Source: Orenia marismortui DSM 5156 (GTDB lineage Bacteria > Bacillota > Halanaerobiia > Halobacteroidales > Halobacteroidaceae). From it: a stretch of 43,271 nt of DNA. Both the position numbers and the translations under genes were made by a program. The number at the start of each line of letters is the position of its first letter. Positions within the stretch are counted from its first letter, which is position 1. The notes below the pieces were generated by a model. It was not told the DNA's origin. It did not search any database and was given only the letters and a program-made list of their open reading frames with translations. The stretch spans positions 9,824 through 53,094 of the forward strand of contig NZ_KB900624.1 in the NCBI RefSeq assembly GCF_000379025.1. The letters are read 5' to 3'. Below, piece by piece: positions 31,440 to 39,362 of the stretch.

Positions 31440-32039
31440 CTTTCCACTTCCTTTCTTGTTATTGTCTAAATTATCTTCTCTAACTTGATATGCTGAATCT
31501 TGCCTAACCTCTCCATCCTCACTATCTAACTTAGCAAAACAATCTGATCCACAGCGACCTTTGGGGACCATGGCCAAATGATTAAGCTTAAAATTAGTCT
31601 GCCTTCTATCGTAATGTTGGCCCTCAAATTCTCCTGATTCATCTACTATCTCACAGGTAAAACCTAAACTACACTCTCTTTTATCACCAGTAACAATAGC
31701 AGCTATTAGATTGCCATCAAAAACAGTTGCATTATTGGCCAGTTTATTATCATCTACCTTAGCATTTTGACCTGTAAGTCCTTTGACTAGCTCGGTTGAG
31801 TTCTCTGTATTAACAAACTCAAAAGGATGCTCATTACAAATCGGTAGATTATTCAACTGCTCTAATACTTCATCAGTTAGTAGATCATCTGGATGCTTTA
31901 ATTCATAGACTATCTCTCCAGTAGCATAGTCTCTATAAGGGAATACTCCAGTTTGAGCTGCTAGTAAATCATAAGTTAAGAATCCAGCATCATTCTTCTT
32001 AACATTCTCTACCTCAACTGAATCAAACCTCTCTGCCAA
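30927..32039 (-). CDS. Prohead protease (DUF2213-like) fused to scaffold
   Basis: 370 residues; TTG start behind AAGGAGGTGATT. The N-terminal 170 residues (FLTYDLLAAQTGVFPYRDYA; LNNLPICNEHPFEFVN; FKLNHLAMVPKGRCG) are DUF2213, associated with prohead maturation. The C-terminal 170 residues are a coiled-coil scaffold with a basic end (KKKNKRLNLKK). A second start at 31439 probably yields the scaffold alone. Confidence 0.8.
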   Translation of the reverse strand: MAERFDSVEVENVKKNDAGFLTYDLLAAQTGVFPYRDYATGEIVYELKHPDDLLTDEVLEQLNNLPICNEHPFEFVNTENSTELVKGLTGQNAKVDDNKLANNATVFDGNLIAAIVTGDKRECSLGFTCEIVDESGEFEGQHYDRRQTNFKLNHLAMVPKGRCGSDCFAKLDSEDGEVRQDSAYQVREDNLDNNKKGSGKMAVIKLDNKEFEVDEAVKARLDSLESNNKDLTKEVGQLEGKVDAQNDTIKQLKEDKAELEGNQIDSETLQKKIDERLALLEDAKLFLDSEYDFTDKETKDIKIDCIKAVNDSFDPEGRSDDYIDARFDAMIEMASEGSTGDNNLRYQKKKQDGDDSSIQKKKNKRLNLKK

Positions 32040-32072
32040 TTCTCAATCACCTCCTTACTGAAATAGTTGCAA

Positions 32073-32339
32073 CTATCCTTTTAATAGCAACTTTCCTACT
32101 TCTTGAAGAGTATCAGCATGAGTAAATCCTACAATCTTGATTCCATCTGCAAACTTATGGTTTAAATTATCATCATAAGTTTTTTTATAATACTCCAGTT
32201 TACCATCAAAATTAGTATTTGGATTTACTATTAATTCTGGCAACTCATTCTCTTTAACTTCTACTAAAACACCTATCATCTCAGCATTTTCTTTCTTAGC
32301 AATCTCAAAACAATTAATCAGATTCTCTTTAGATAACAT
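32073..32339 (-). CDS. Small head-module protein, 88 aa
   Basis: NLINCFEIAKKENAEMIGVL, a PELIVNPNTNFDGKLEYYKK centre and IKIVGFTHAD: a compact alpha/beta protein found in head modules of similar phages. Function unknown. Confidence 0.6.
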   Translation of the reverse strand: MLSKENLINCFEIAKKENAEMIGVLVEVKENELPELIVNPNTNFDGKLEYYKKTYDDNLNHKFADGIKIVGFTHADTLQEVGKLLLKG

Positions 32340-32382
32340 AGATTAACACCCCTTTTAAAATAATAAAACACCCTTTCAGGTG

Positions 32383-32520
32383 TTATTTACTAGCCATCTT
32401 TACAATTTTAATTACTAACCAATTTAAGCCTTTTATCAACATTACTAAAGGTTGCACAAACCATCTATAACGCCATTTTAATTTATAGTATGGTGTATTC
32501 CAAATATGCTTAGGTAACAT
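32383..32520 (-). CDS. Small basic membrane-associated protein, 45 aa
   Basis: The ATG at 32520 follows AAGGAGGGG, directly after the head morphogenesis gene. MLPKHIWNTPYYKLKWRYRW is basic and aromatic, then a hydrophobic helix (LVMLIKGLNWLVIKIVKM). A stem-loop (AACACC/GGTGTT) with a U tract overlaps its end. Unknown. Confidence 0.6.
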   Translation of the reverse strand: MLPKHIWNTPYYKLKWRYRWFVQPLVMLIKGLNWLVIKIVKMASK

Positions 32521-32531
32521 CTAACCCCTCC

Positions 32532-33380
32532 TTATGCAGCTTCCCACATCTCTTCTAACTCTTCTCTTACTAATGAAGCAGTACATCTACAATTAATCTC
32601 TTTACCAGGAAAGACTCCAGCACCAGCTCCATCCTCCCAAGTATAAACATGGCCATCAAAGTCATCATGCTTCTTTCTTACTCTAGAATCATTAGTAGCA
32701 ACCCACCTAAACTTTTTAAGTCCTAGATTCTTATGTCTAGCCTTAGTTAAATCTCCCTGTAAACTACCTGCCTGATCTCTAGCAATTAACTTAGCTCTAT
32801 TTTTAGTAACATCATATAACTTCTGAATCTCTTCTGCTATTTCTTCTGTACTATTTCCTGCTCTAATTCCATTTAAGATTATCCTATTTAGATCATCAAA
32901 GTATTTTCTAGGTATCGATTTAATTAATCTAACATTCTCTTTAACTGCTGCCTTAGCTATTTGGGCCAAAGCTGGATCATTCTTTAAGGGATCAAATCCT
33001 AAAACTGCTTTAACTTGATTTCCTACCTGGACAATAGAGTGAGTTCTTACTAAATCAATAAAGTCATTGGCCAGTTTATCTACAACCTGTTCAAATACAT
33101 TATTAATAGCTTCTTCTTCTATTCTTTCTAAAGCTCTATTCACTTCATCTATTTCATCATCTAACCTAACTTTACTAGGATTAGTATCAGGATTATCAGT
33201 CCAATATTTAGGACTGTTAAAAGATCTATCTATATCATCATTTCTTCTTAATACTGGTCTAACTTTTCTTTCAAATACTCCTTCAGCTAAGTTATGCATT
33301 TGATCTATTAAGCCAACCAACTTATCATAATAATCTACTGCTTGAGTAGTAGGAAACTTTACCTTTGGAAGTCTGGCCAT
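32532..33380 (-). CDS. Head morphogenesis protein (Mu gpF / SPP1 gp7-like)
   Basis: 282 residues. The C-terminal domain (RDQAGSLQGDLTKARHKNLG, KFRWVATNDSRVRKKHDDFD, GKEINCRCTASLV) is the Phage_Mu_F minor head domain with its conserved Cys pair. It follows the portal in the normal order and may be co-packaged and ejected with DNA. Confidence 0.88.
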   Translation of the reverse strand: MARLPKVKFPTTQAVDYYDKLVGLIDQMHNLAEGVFERKVRPVLRRNDDIDRSFNSPKYWTDNPDTNPSKVRLDDEIDEVNRALERIEEEAINNVFEQVVDKLANDFIDLVRTHSIVQVGNQVKAVLGFDPLKNDPALAQIAKAAVKENVRLIKSIPRKYFDDLNRIILNGIRAGNSTEEIAEEIQKLYDVTKNRAKLIARDQAGSLQGDLTKARHKNLGLKKFRWVATNDSRVRKKHDDFDGHVYTWEDGAGAGVFPGKEINCRCTASLVREELEEMWEAA

Positions 33381-33384
33381 ACTA

Positions 33385-34764
33385 TCACGACCTTCCTTCT
33401 TGGTATTGCTTTCTTGCTTCTTCTACTGTATCAGCTATAGCATCTAACTCTTCTTCGCTCATATCTAGCTTTTCTAATAATCCTATCTTGCCAAATTCAC
33501 CTTTTCTTACTTCATCTGGAGTTACTACATTACTTTCTATATAGATTTTATTAGTTTCAGCTACCATCTTACGAATCTTGGCATCAGTTTCTTTATCTAG
33601 TTTCCATAATGGATTAAATAACATCTTATATAAACCTGCTGGATCTATACTACCTGTACCAACTCCACTCTTTTCAGCCCAAAAGAGAAGATCTATTAAA
33701 TATTCTATATGAGGTCTTAAAAAGTTCTCCTGGAGACCTGCAATCCTAGCATAATAATTAAGACTGTCAAACTGGCCACCAGTAATAGTACCTTGAGCTT
33801 GACCTAGTAAATGAGACTTAGGCATCCTGGCACTTCCTGCTAAGTACTCCCAAGTAAAATTATAAATCTCTTTTAATGCATTGATATTTCCTGTAGGGGA
33901 TACAAAACTTAAATCATCTTCCTTTCCAATGATGGCCAAACTATTACTATTAAACTCTGCTTCATACCAGGCTCTTCTTTTCGCATAATCTTTTCTATTA
34001 GAAATATCGATATTATCACTCTTTAGGACCTTGAAAGCTAAAGAGTATGCTATCTGGCCAGTTGACCAAGCAACATTATCAAATATAACTAATGGATCAT
34101 AAAGCGACTGAATAAGAGGAATCCCCCACAGTTCATCTTCAACTGTCCTTACTTGGTGATGTAGGATCCTATCCTTATGCACTAACCTAGTATCAGCTGA
34201 ATTATTTTCTCCTTTAAGTTCATAATATTCTATCTCTCCATATTCCTTACTAAAGGGATCTTCATTTACAGCTGCATCTTTTACCTTCATCTTAGAAAAA
34301 GCATGAATATAATCTATATCAATTAATGATTTCTTATTTATCTCTTTACCTATATCCAAGCTCCCTTTCTCTCTTGCTCCAATACTACAGAAACCATCAC
34401 CTCTCAACCTCTCATACTCACACATATCATTAATTTTAGGTTGAGCATCAAGATCATTAAGCTTATCTAGTATCGATTTCTTTAACTTCTTATCTGTATC
34501 TTGAAAATCAATCCACTCTCTAGTCATATCCTCACCTGGAATATCGATTATATTTTGAAAGATACGATTAGTCTTATATAAATTAGTTACCTGTTCATCT
34601 GTAAGCTTAATTCCCTGATTAGGTCTTTGGCTAACTAATGGATCACCTCTTCCATTAACTAATCTAGACTTACCTTTACTACTATTGGGATTGCTAGAGT
34701 GCATAAAGTCCTGTCTAATTTCATCTTTAATTACATTCCCAATACTATATCCTTGTTGGCCCAC
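33385..34764 (-). CDS. Portal protein (DUF1073/Phage_portal_3-like)
   Basis: 459 residues, GTG start. LYKTNRIFQNIIDIPGEDMT (about 63-82), a YERLRGDGFCSIGARE motif, GTITGGQFDSLNYYARIAGL and LENFLRPHIEYLIDLLFW-like segments fit the DUF1073 portal. Forms the dodecameric DNA channel. Ribosome-binding site GGAGGTGATTAAG. Confidence 0.88.
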   Translation of the reverse strand: MGQQGYSIGNVIKDEIRQDFMHSSNPNSSKGKSRLVNGRGDPLVSQRPNQGIKLTDEQVTNLYKTNRIFQNIIDIPGEDMTREWIDFQDTDKKLKKSILDKLNDLDAQPKINDMCEYERLRGDGFCSIGAREKGSLDIGKEINKKSLIDIDYIHAFSKMKVKDAAVNEDPFSKEYGEIEYYELKGENNSADTRLVHKDRILHHQVRTVEDELWGIPLIQSLYDPLVIFDNVAWSTGQIAYSLAFKVLKSDNIDISNRKDYAKRRAWYEAEFNSNSLAIIGKEDDLSFVSPTGNINALKEIYNFTWEYLAGSARMPKSHLLGQAQGTITGGQFDSLNYYARIAGLQENFLRPHIEYLIDLLFWAEKSGVGTGSIDPAGLYKMLFNPLWKLDKETDAKIRKMVAETNKIYIESNVVTPDEVRKGEFGKIGLLEKLDMSEEELDAIADTVEEARKQYQEGRS

Positions 34765-34783
34765 TTAATCACCTCCTCAAGCT

Positions 34784-34987
34784 TTAATCAAAACCTAATA
34801 CATATATAATAAATCTTGTAATTGTAAATAGTAATAAAAACATAAAAAAGGAATCTCTTAGATTAAGTATTAAGTATTCTAATTCAAATAAACTATAAGC
34901 ACCATTTAAATATGGCTCAATAAAATATTTTACAGATAATAATACACTCCAAACCAATATAGCTTTATCCATTCCACTAGCCTTCAT
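34784..34987 (-). CDS. Small two-helix membrane protein
   Basis: 67 residues from the ATG at 34987 (AGGTG upstream, 10-bp overlap with the preceding gene); a GTG at 34996 is an alternative. Two helices (AILVWSVLLSVKYFIE and DSFFMFLLLFTITRFIIYVL). Part of an inserted three-gene block with the recombinase; unknown. Confidence 0.6.
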   Translation of the reverse strand: MKASGMDKAILVWSVLLSVKYFIEPYLNGAYSLFELEYLILNLRDSFFMFLLLFTITRFIIYVLGFD

Positions 34988-35162
34988 TGGATTCACCTAT
35001 TTCTAAACCATCCTCTTTAACCTCTACTTCTATTTCAAAATTATTTATCTGATCTAATAACTCTTTTAATTCACTCGCTTTATCACTAGCTTGATCTAGC
35101 AAGATGCTTAATTGACCTAAATTATTATTAACTTTAAACACTAGCTTCTTTTTAGCTTTCAT
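34977..35162 (-). CDS. Small helical protein, 61 aa
   Basis: MKAKKKLVFKVNNNLGQLSI, then a predicted coiled coil (ASELKELLDQINNFEIEVEV) and an acidic end. Between the recombinase and the small membrane protein. Possible regulator or Xis-like accessory, but no motif supports that. Confidence 0.55.
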   Translation of the reverse strand: MKAKKKLVFKVNNNLGQLSILLDQASDKASELKELLDQINNFEIEVEVKEDGLEIGESNEG

Positions 35163-35186
35163 TTTTGTTAACTCCCTCCTTTCCCA

Positions 35187-35223
35187 AATAAAAAAGCACC
35201 CTCTCGGATGCTTAATCTCTAAA
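35187..35223 (-). terminator. Intergenic stem-loop A, copy 2
   Basis: One base different from 25854-25890 over 37 bp. The recombinase stop TAA lies in the element. Followed leftward by TTTTTTATTTGGG. Confidence 0.7.
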
Positions 35224-35862
35224 GTTCATCATAGCTTCAACTACTTCTACTGGAGCTACATGAGTATAAATTTCTGTAGTGGCTATATCACTATGACCCA
35301 AAGCTTCTTGAACTAACCTCAAATCTTTAGTTCTTCTATAAAGATCTGTCGCAAAAGTATGTCTTAAACTATGAGGAGTTACCTTCTTTTCTTTATAAGT
35401 ATCTTCAAGCTTATTACCATCATCATCTGTGTAATGTCTTTCTACCTCTTCTTGAATACCAGCTTTATCAGCATATTTATAAATCATTCTCCTTACATTC
35501 CTAGAATCTAGCTTATTCCCTGTAAGGCTAGTAAAAACTAAATTATCATCATTGCTACAATTTTTCTTTTCTAATGCTTCTTGTTGCCTTTTCTTCCAAT
35601 GACTAATCATTTTAAGACTTTCCTGCCTAACTCCTGCATATCTATCTTTCTTACCTTTACCTTCAACCACTTTAACAAGATTTCCGTCAATGTGATTCCA
35701 TTTTAAATTGATCATTTCTGATAATCTAAGTCCAGTATCCAATATAAACCTAATTATTGTCTTGTTTCTTTCTCCAGTAGGATACCTGGTATTAAAAACA
35801 CCTAATAAAGCTTTTTGCTCTTCATCATTTAAAATATAAGGTAATTTTCTCCTTCTAGCCAT
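35212..35862 (-). CDS. Tyrosine recombinase (short, arm-binding domain absent)
   Basis: 216 residues, catalytic domain plus a short lead. Active-site set: Arg46 (GLRLSE), Lys about 71 (GKGKKDRY), His164-x-x-Arg167 (HSLRHT), His190 (LGHSD) and Tyr199 (EIYTH). No N-terminal arm-binding domain, and it lies between terminase and portal rather than beside the repressor. In a phage with Rep and ParM it may resolve plasmid multimers, as Cre does in P1, rather than integrate. Own promoter at 35931-35959 with repeats. No TGGCCA here, suggesting a separate origin. Confidence 0.88.
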   Translation of the reverse strand: MARRRKLPYILNDEEQKALLGVFNTRYPTGERNKTIIRFILDTGLRLSEMINLKWNHIDGNLVKVVEGKGKKDRYAGVRQESLKMISHWKKRQQEALEKKNCSNDDNLVFTSLTGNKLDSRNVRRMIYKYADKAGIQEEVERHYTDDDGNKLEDTYKEKKVTPHSLRHTFATDLYRRTKDLRLVQEALGHSDIATTEIYTHVAPVEVVEAMMNFRD

Positions 35863-35887
35863 ATTAACACCCCTCTATACTTGAATG

Positions 35888-35911
35888 ACCCTATTCGATA
35901 TGAAATAGGGT
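35888..35911. repeat. Lox-like inverted repeat upstream of the recombinase
   Basis: ACCCTATT (35888-35895), 8-bp spacer CGATATGA, AATAGGGT (35904-35911): perfect 8-bp arms. The arm-8-arm layout recalls tyrosine-recombinase core sites (usually 11-13 bp arms). It could also act as an operator or a rightward hairpin with a TTTTATT tail. Confidence 0.45.
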
Positions 35912-35930
35912 TTTATTAACTTATATATTT

Positions 35931-35959
35931 AGTATAGCATAATAATATATATAGTTCAA
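35931..35959 (-). promoter_or_regulatory. Recombinase promoter flanked by direct repeats
   Basis: On the minus strand TTGAAC (35959-35954), 17 bp, TATACT (35936-35931). AATAAAACCCTA occurs on both sides (35977-35966 and 35917-35906), just upstream of the -35 and between the promoter and the gene, which suggests a bound regulator or the recombinase itself. Confidence 0.75.
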
Positions 35960-35996
35960 GTAAATTAGGGTTTTATTCACAATTAGAGTATTAACA

Positions 35997-37532
35997 CTAA
36001 TTAAATAAATTTGAAATACTATAGCCTTGACCATTGTTAATCATCTCAGCTAATCCAGTAGTAGCATCTGGACCATCATCATTTTTATTTTTACCTTCTT
36101 TCTGATAACTGTTCATAGCTTCATAATATTTTGGCCATCTTTCTCTCCAATTGTAAGGGAAATAAATATGATTCATTACAAAGGTACTATTAGAAATTAT
36201 TCTAGCTTTTTTATTCTGCGATTGATGAAACCAATCTATATTAACTTTCTTAGTCCTATGTCTTTCCCAAATTAACCTTTTTACATTTCTAGCAAAACCT
36301 CTACCACCATTATTACTCTCTATCTTGGCCAAATTAACTTTATTAGCTACTAAGAAATCAGCTGTATCTGGCTCAGTAACTTCCATTCCTGCTTTAGTGT
36401 ACATAATATCAATAACATAAGCTTCACCAGCATACTCTACAGCTGCTAAAGTACATAAATAATCAGATCCAGTATCAGCTGTATCTGTATAACTTATAAT
36501 TCTATCCATCATTGGCTTACCTTGATTACTTCTAGGTAAATCTGTATAAGTCTTAAATGATTTATATAGTTTACCTTTCTGATCTATTGGCTTTTGGTGA
36601 TAGTTAGCTTGGAATATTTCAGGGACCATATTAGCTCTTAAACTCTTATAACTCTTATTAGATAATAATTCAGGACATAACATATTACCATCTTCATCTT
36701 TAGCTTCTAATTTTAATACAAACCATTCATCTGCTTCAGGGCCATCCAATAACCTACCACAAATATCTTTCTTGGCCCACCTAGTCATATTGACTATATC
36801 GATTGCTCCCTCTTCTTTTCTAGAAAGAAAAGTTCCAGTATACCAAGTCCAGATCTTGTCTAAAGCATTTTCATTAAGAGCAGCTTCTGCATCTTTTACT
36901 GGATCATCAACTATTGAGATATTACAACCTTTACCTGTGATGGATCCTCCAACACCTGCCCCCTTATAATTAAAAAACTGTCCTTCTAAAGCCCATTGGT
37001 GATAAGAAGCGTTTCCCTGTTTAATCTTGCTTTCAGGAAATATATCATTATAAACTATCTCATGAGGATAGGTCTTATCTTCATTAATTCCATCTCTTGT
37101 ATATCTTGAGAAGTCTGTGGCCATATCATCATTATAACTACAGGTAATTATCTTATTGCTTGGCTCATCACCTAAAGCCCATTTACAGAAATTAATTAAG
37201 GTCCTAGACTTACCATGTCTTGGTGGCTCATTCATCATTAACCTAGTATAGATCTTATCTTCTTTTAATCTATCAAAATCAAACATCTTCATAAATCCAT
37301 CTGGCACATGCTCTACACAAAAGTTATAAAAATCTTCTTTAGTCAATCTTCTCTCATATAAAGCCTGCAGTACCCAAGCTAATAATTTTAAGTGCCATCT
37401 ATCCTCTTTATAGAAATCTGGAGATAAAGTCTTACAAAAAGTCCAAAACTCTTCTTTGGATCCTCTTAACTTCCTTTCTCTTTTCAGGGCCAACAGTTTC
37501 TCTTTTTCTTTTCTACTCATCTTCTTCTTCAT
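35997..37532 (-). CDS. terL: Terminase large subunit
   Basis: 511 residues. ATPase motif PPRHGKS (103-109), Walker B ISIVDD (205-210), then an RNase H-like nuclease starting ISYTDTADTGSDYLCTLAAV (about 340-360), with acidic residues further on (DGPDATTGLAEM). Pumps DNA into the prohead and cuts it. The start overlaps the small subunit by 20 bp. Confidence 0.95.
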   Translation of the reverse strand: MKKKMSRKEKEKLLALKRERKLRGSKEEFWTFCKTLSPDFYKEDRWHLKLLAWVLQALYERRLTKEDFYNFCVEHVPDGFMKMFDFDRLKEDKIYTRLMMNEPPRHGKSRTLINFCKWALGDEPSNKIITCSYNDDMATDFSRYTRDGINEDKTYPHEIVYNDIFPESKIKQGNASYHQWALEGQFFNYKGAGVGGSITGKGCNISIVDDPVKDAEAALNENALDKIWTWYTGTFLSRKEEGAIDIVNMTRWAKKDICGRLLDGPEADEWFVLKLEAKDEDGNMLCPELLSNKSYKSLRANMVPEIFQANYHQKPIDQKGKLYKSFKTYTDLPRSNQGKPMMDRIISYTDTADTGSDYLCTLAAVEYAGEAYVIDIMYTKAGMEVTEPDTADFLVANKVNLAKIESNNGGRGFARNVKRLIWERHRTKKVNIDWFHQSQNKKARIISNSTFVMNHIYFPYNWRERWPKYYEAMNSYQKEGKNKNDDGPDATTGLAEMINNGQGYSISNLFN

Positions 37533-37926
37533 ACTTTTTCAACTCTTCTTCTAATTCTTCATCTGATAAATAAGATAAATCCAAAGTATGAGTTAGATTT
37601 CCTTCGTGCTTATGCTCGTGCTGTTGCTTATATTTACCCTTTAGCTCAAAAAATAATTTAATGGCCTGAGTTTCTCCACGCTTTACCTGGTTAATTAATG
37701 AGTTCCAAGCTGTGGATAAATGGCCATCAGTTACTATATCAATTTGAGTATTTAGGTAATCTAAGAAATCACGATCTTTAAGCCATCTATAAGCTGTAGA
37801 TGGTGCAACACCAACCTCATTAATTTTGGCCCTTCTAGTTCTCCTATCTTCTGGATCTAGTAGTAGCTCAGCAAATTTCTGTTGTTTAGCTGTTGGAACC
37901 CAATCTGTTTCGTTATGTTCAGCCAA
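37513..37926 (-). CDS. terS: Terminase small subunit
   Basis: 137 residues, TTG start behind GGAGGTGGTG. An N-terminal helix-turn-helix (KQQKFAELLLDPEDRRTRRA; VGVAPSTAYRWLKDRDFLDY) binds packaging-site DNA; a His-rich segment (HEHKHEGN) and an acidic tail (LEEELKKYEEEDE) follow. Immediately upstream of the large subunit. Confidence 0.85.
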   Translation of the reverse strand: MAEHNETDWVPTAKQQKFAELLLDPEDRRTRRAKINEVGVAPSTAYRWLKDRDFLDYLNTQIDIVTDGHLSTAWNSLINQVKRGETQAIKLFFELKGKYKQQHEHKHEGNLTHTLDLSYLSDEELEEELKKYEEEDE

Positions 37927-38505
37927 TTACACCACCTCCTCACTTAATATATCTGGAACTTCTACTCCTTCAGAAGCCCAATCAATTCCATATTTTTGTA
38001 ATATATCTGAGAAATCTTCTATATCATGAGGAACTATATAGCCATTAGGACCAATATGTTTTAACTCATGATACATTAAGATCTTCTGCTGGTTTACTGA
38101 TAATAAAGAAGTATTATAATCATAAAAAGTAATTATAAACTTATAAGGTATCATAGCTGCATAAGGCCCTGTTACCTTTCTACAATCTGCATAAGTAACT
38201 TTACCTCTGCTTTTCTTCTTGAGAAAACACCTAACAAAACCTATATTCTCTATTCCTATTGCATCTCTAACCTGCCATAGATCTCTTTTCTTCTCTAATA
38301 TCTGCTTTGCTAAATGCTTCATTCTGCCATCTAATTTATAATTAACATTATGGGCCAACCTAAATCCATGTTCATATCTTTGGTATTCGTGCTGCCAGCA
38401 GTACCATTCACCATTAAAATTCATTGATACTTCTTTTTCTCTTCCACATCTGCTATTATTGTTCTTATGGCCAGAACACCTAATAACCTTAGTTTCAGCT
38501 CCCAT
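37927..38505 (-). CDS. Putative phage metallopeptidase
   Basis: 192 residues. A CSGHKNNNSRCG zinc-like start with further Cys/His residues, then a HExxH-type active site (MYHELKHIG, about 152-160) in the putative phage metallopeptidase domain. First gene of the late operon in front of terS. Related proteins occur at this position in several Firmicutes phages; substrate unknown. Confidence 0.7.
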   Translation of the reverse strand: MGAETKVIRCSGHKNNNSRCGREKEVSMNFNGEWYCWQHEYQRYEHGFRLAHNVNYKLDGRMKHLAKQILEKKRDLWQVRDAIGIENIGFVRCFLKKKSRGKVTYADCRKVTGPYAAMIPYKFIITFYDYNTSLLSVNQQKILMYHELKHIGPNGYIVPHDIEDFSDILQKYGIDWASEGVEVPDILSEEVV

Positions 38506-38526
38506 TCACTAGCAACACCCCCTTAA

Positions 38527-38553
38527 TAAAAATAACACCTATCTCTAGGTGTC
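38527..38553 (-). terminator. Intergenic stem-loop B, copy 2
   Basis: The same ACACCTA-GAGA-TAGGTGT stem and TTATTTTTATT tail as at 27358-27383, in the leader between the 23-aa peptide and the metallopeptidase gene. Confidence 0.65.
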
Positions 38554-38575
38554 TGATTCTGATCTCATTCTTTTT

Positions 38576-38647
38576 TCAACTATAATTTATTAATACATAT
38601 ATAATTCCTGTCCAGATCAATCCCATAAATACTGCATTTGCTATCAT
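38576..38647 (-). CDS. Hydrophobic micro-peptide, 23 aa
   Basis: ATG at 38647 with AGAGGGAA upstream. MIANAVFMGLIWTGIIYVLI ends in NYS: a single transmembrane helix. In the late leader. A real gene is plausible but short length limits confidence. Confidence 0.4.
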   Translation of the reverse strand: MIANAVFMGLIWTGIIYVLINYS

Positions 38648-38718
38648 TGATTTCCCTCTTTTCTTATGGTCATAAATGAACAATATTTAATTGACTATTA
38701 TTCCTTCCTACATATAAC

Positions 38719-38749
38719 AAAGACACCCTGTTAAGAGTGCCTTTACCTT
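38719..38749 (-). terminator. Hairpin in the late leader
   Basis: Leftward AAAGGCACTC, TTAACA loop, GGGTGTCTTT (wobble pairs), then GTTAT. It could attenuate late transcription before the structural genes. Confidence 0.5.
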
Positions 38750-38806
38750 ACATAAGAAGGTTGTCTATATAAATAAAATGGCTAACTAAATTAAATTCAA
38801 GTTCAA

Positions 38807-38834
38807 GAGCAGTGCTTCTTGGAGACTCCTGCTC
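38807..38834 (-). other. 5' stem-loop of the late transcript
   Basis: GAGCAG (38834-38829 on the minus strand) pairs with CTGCTC (38812-38807) at the predicted start of the late RNA. It may stabilise the mRNA. Confidence 0.5.
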
Positions 38835-38835
38835 T

Positions 38836-38918
38836 ATTATACAGTATAACATATAAAAGTATTTTAAAAGTATAATGAAAGTATAAAATTAGTATATCAA
38901 AAGTATATAAAAAGTATA
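38836..38918 (-). promoter_or_regulatory. Late promoter with 11-bp phased activator array
   Basis: AGTAT(A/T) starts at 38858, 38869, 38880, 38891, 38902 and 38913: six copies exactly 11 bp apart (TATACTTTNNN leftward). A seventh AGTATA lies 15 bp further at 38843. The -10 TATAAT is at 38841-38836; its -35 position (38864-38859) falls inside the nearest array unit and lacks a consensus. That arrangement points to an activator-dependent promoter. The regulator gene at 38925-39362 lies directly upstream, and all packaging and virion genes lie downstream. Confidence 0.7.
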
Positions 38919-38924
38919 TTTTGA

Positions 38925-39362
38925 CTATGAAACCCTTAAATATGATATTAATTCATCTAAAACCTCTCTTTTTTTAAGCTTAATTGTTGGCTCTGCAAGA
39001 CCTATAGTTACTGAGGTTTGGAAGATGGAATTATCTTGGCCATAGAATAACCTTAATATCTCCTTGTATGTAGTTCCATCTGGTACATTGTTAAGTCTGT
39101 TGAAGAATCTATCTAATCTCTTTTTAGCTTCCTTTAATTTCTCCAGCTGGTCTGCTTCTGGATTAAACAGGCCTGAGCTAGTAAATAGATCACTAACTAC
39201 TCCTTCTTTTCTACCAAGAGTGATTACTATATCTTTACTTCTTGCCTTCCCTCTGCTATCTTCTTCTAATTCTTTGATGATACAATCTAATTCACCTGTA
39301 AAATACCATCTTATTAAAACCCCTGTCATTTTCCTAGCCTTCCTGTCTATTGCTTCCATCAT
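38925..39362 (-). CDS. Late transcription regulator, sigma-region-4/ArpU-like
   Basis: 145 residues. The middle is a charged helix (ADQLEKLKEAKKRLDRFFNR) and the C-terminus a helix-turn-helix like sigma region 4 (YKEILRLFYGQDNSIFQTSV, then GLAEPTIKLKKREVLDELIS). Size, domain order and position just before terminase match ArpU/RinA-type activators of late genes. The 11-bp array that follows is the likely target. Confidence 0.65.
   Translation of the reverse strand: MMEAIDRKARKMTGVLIRWYFTGELDCIIKELEEDSRGKARSKDIVITLGRKEGVVSDLFTSSGLFNPEADQLEKLKEAKKRLDRFFNRLNNVPDGTTYKEILRLFYGQDNSIFQTSVTIGLAEPTIKLKKREVLDELISYLRVS

Noticed and set aside
38843-38918. CRISPR-like or origin iteron array
   Set aside because: Units are 11 bp with no unique spacers, no cas genes, and the array abuts a promoter -10 and a regulator gene.
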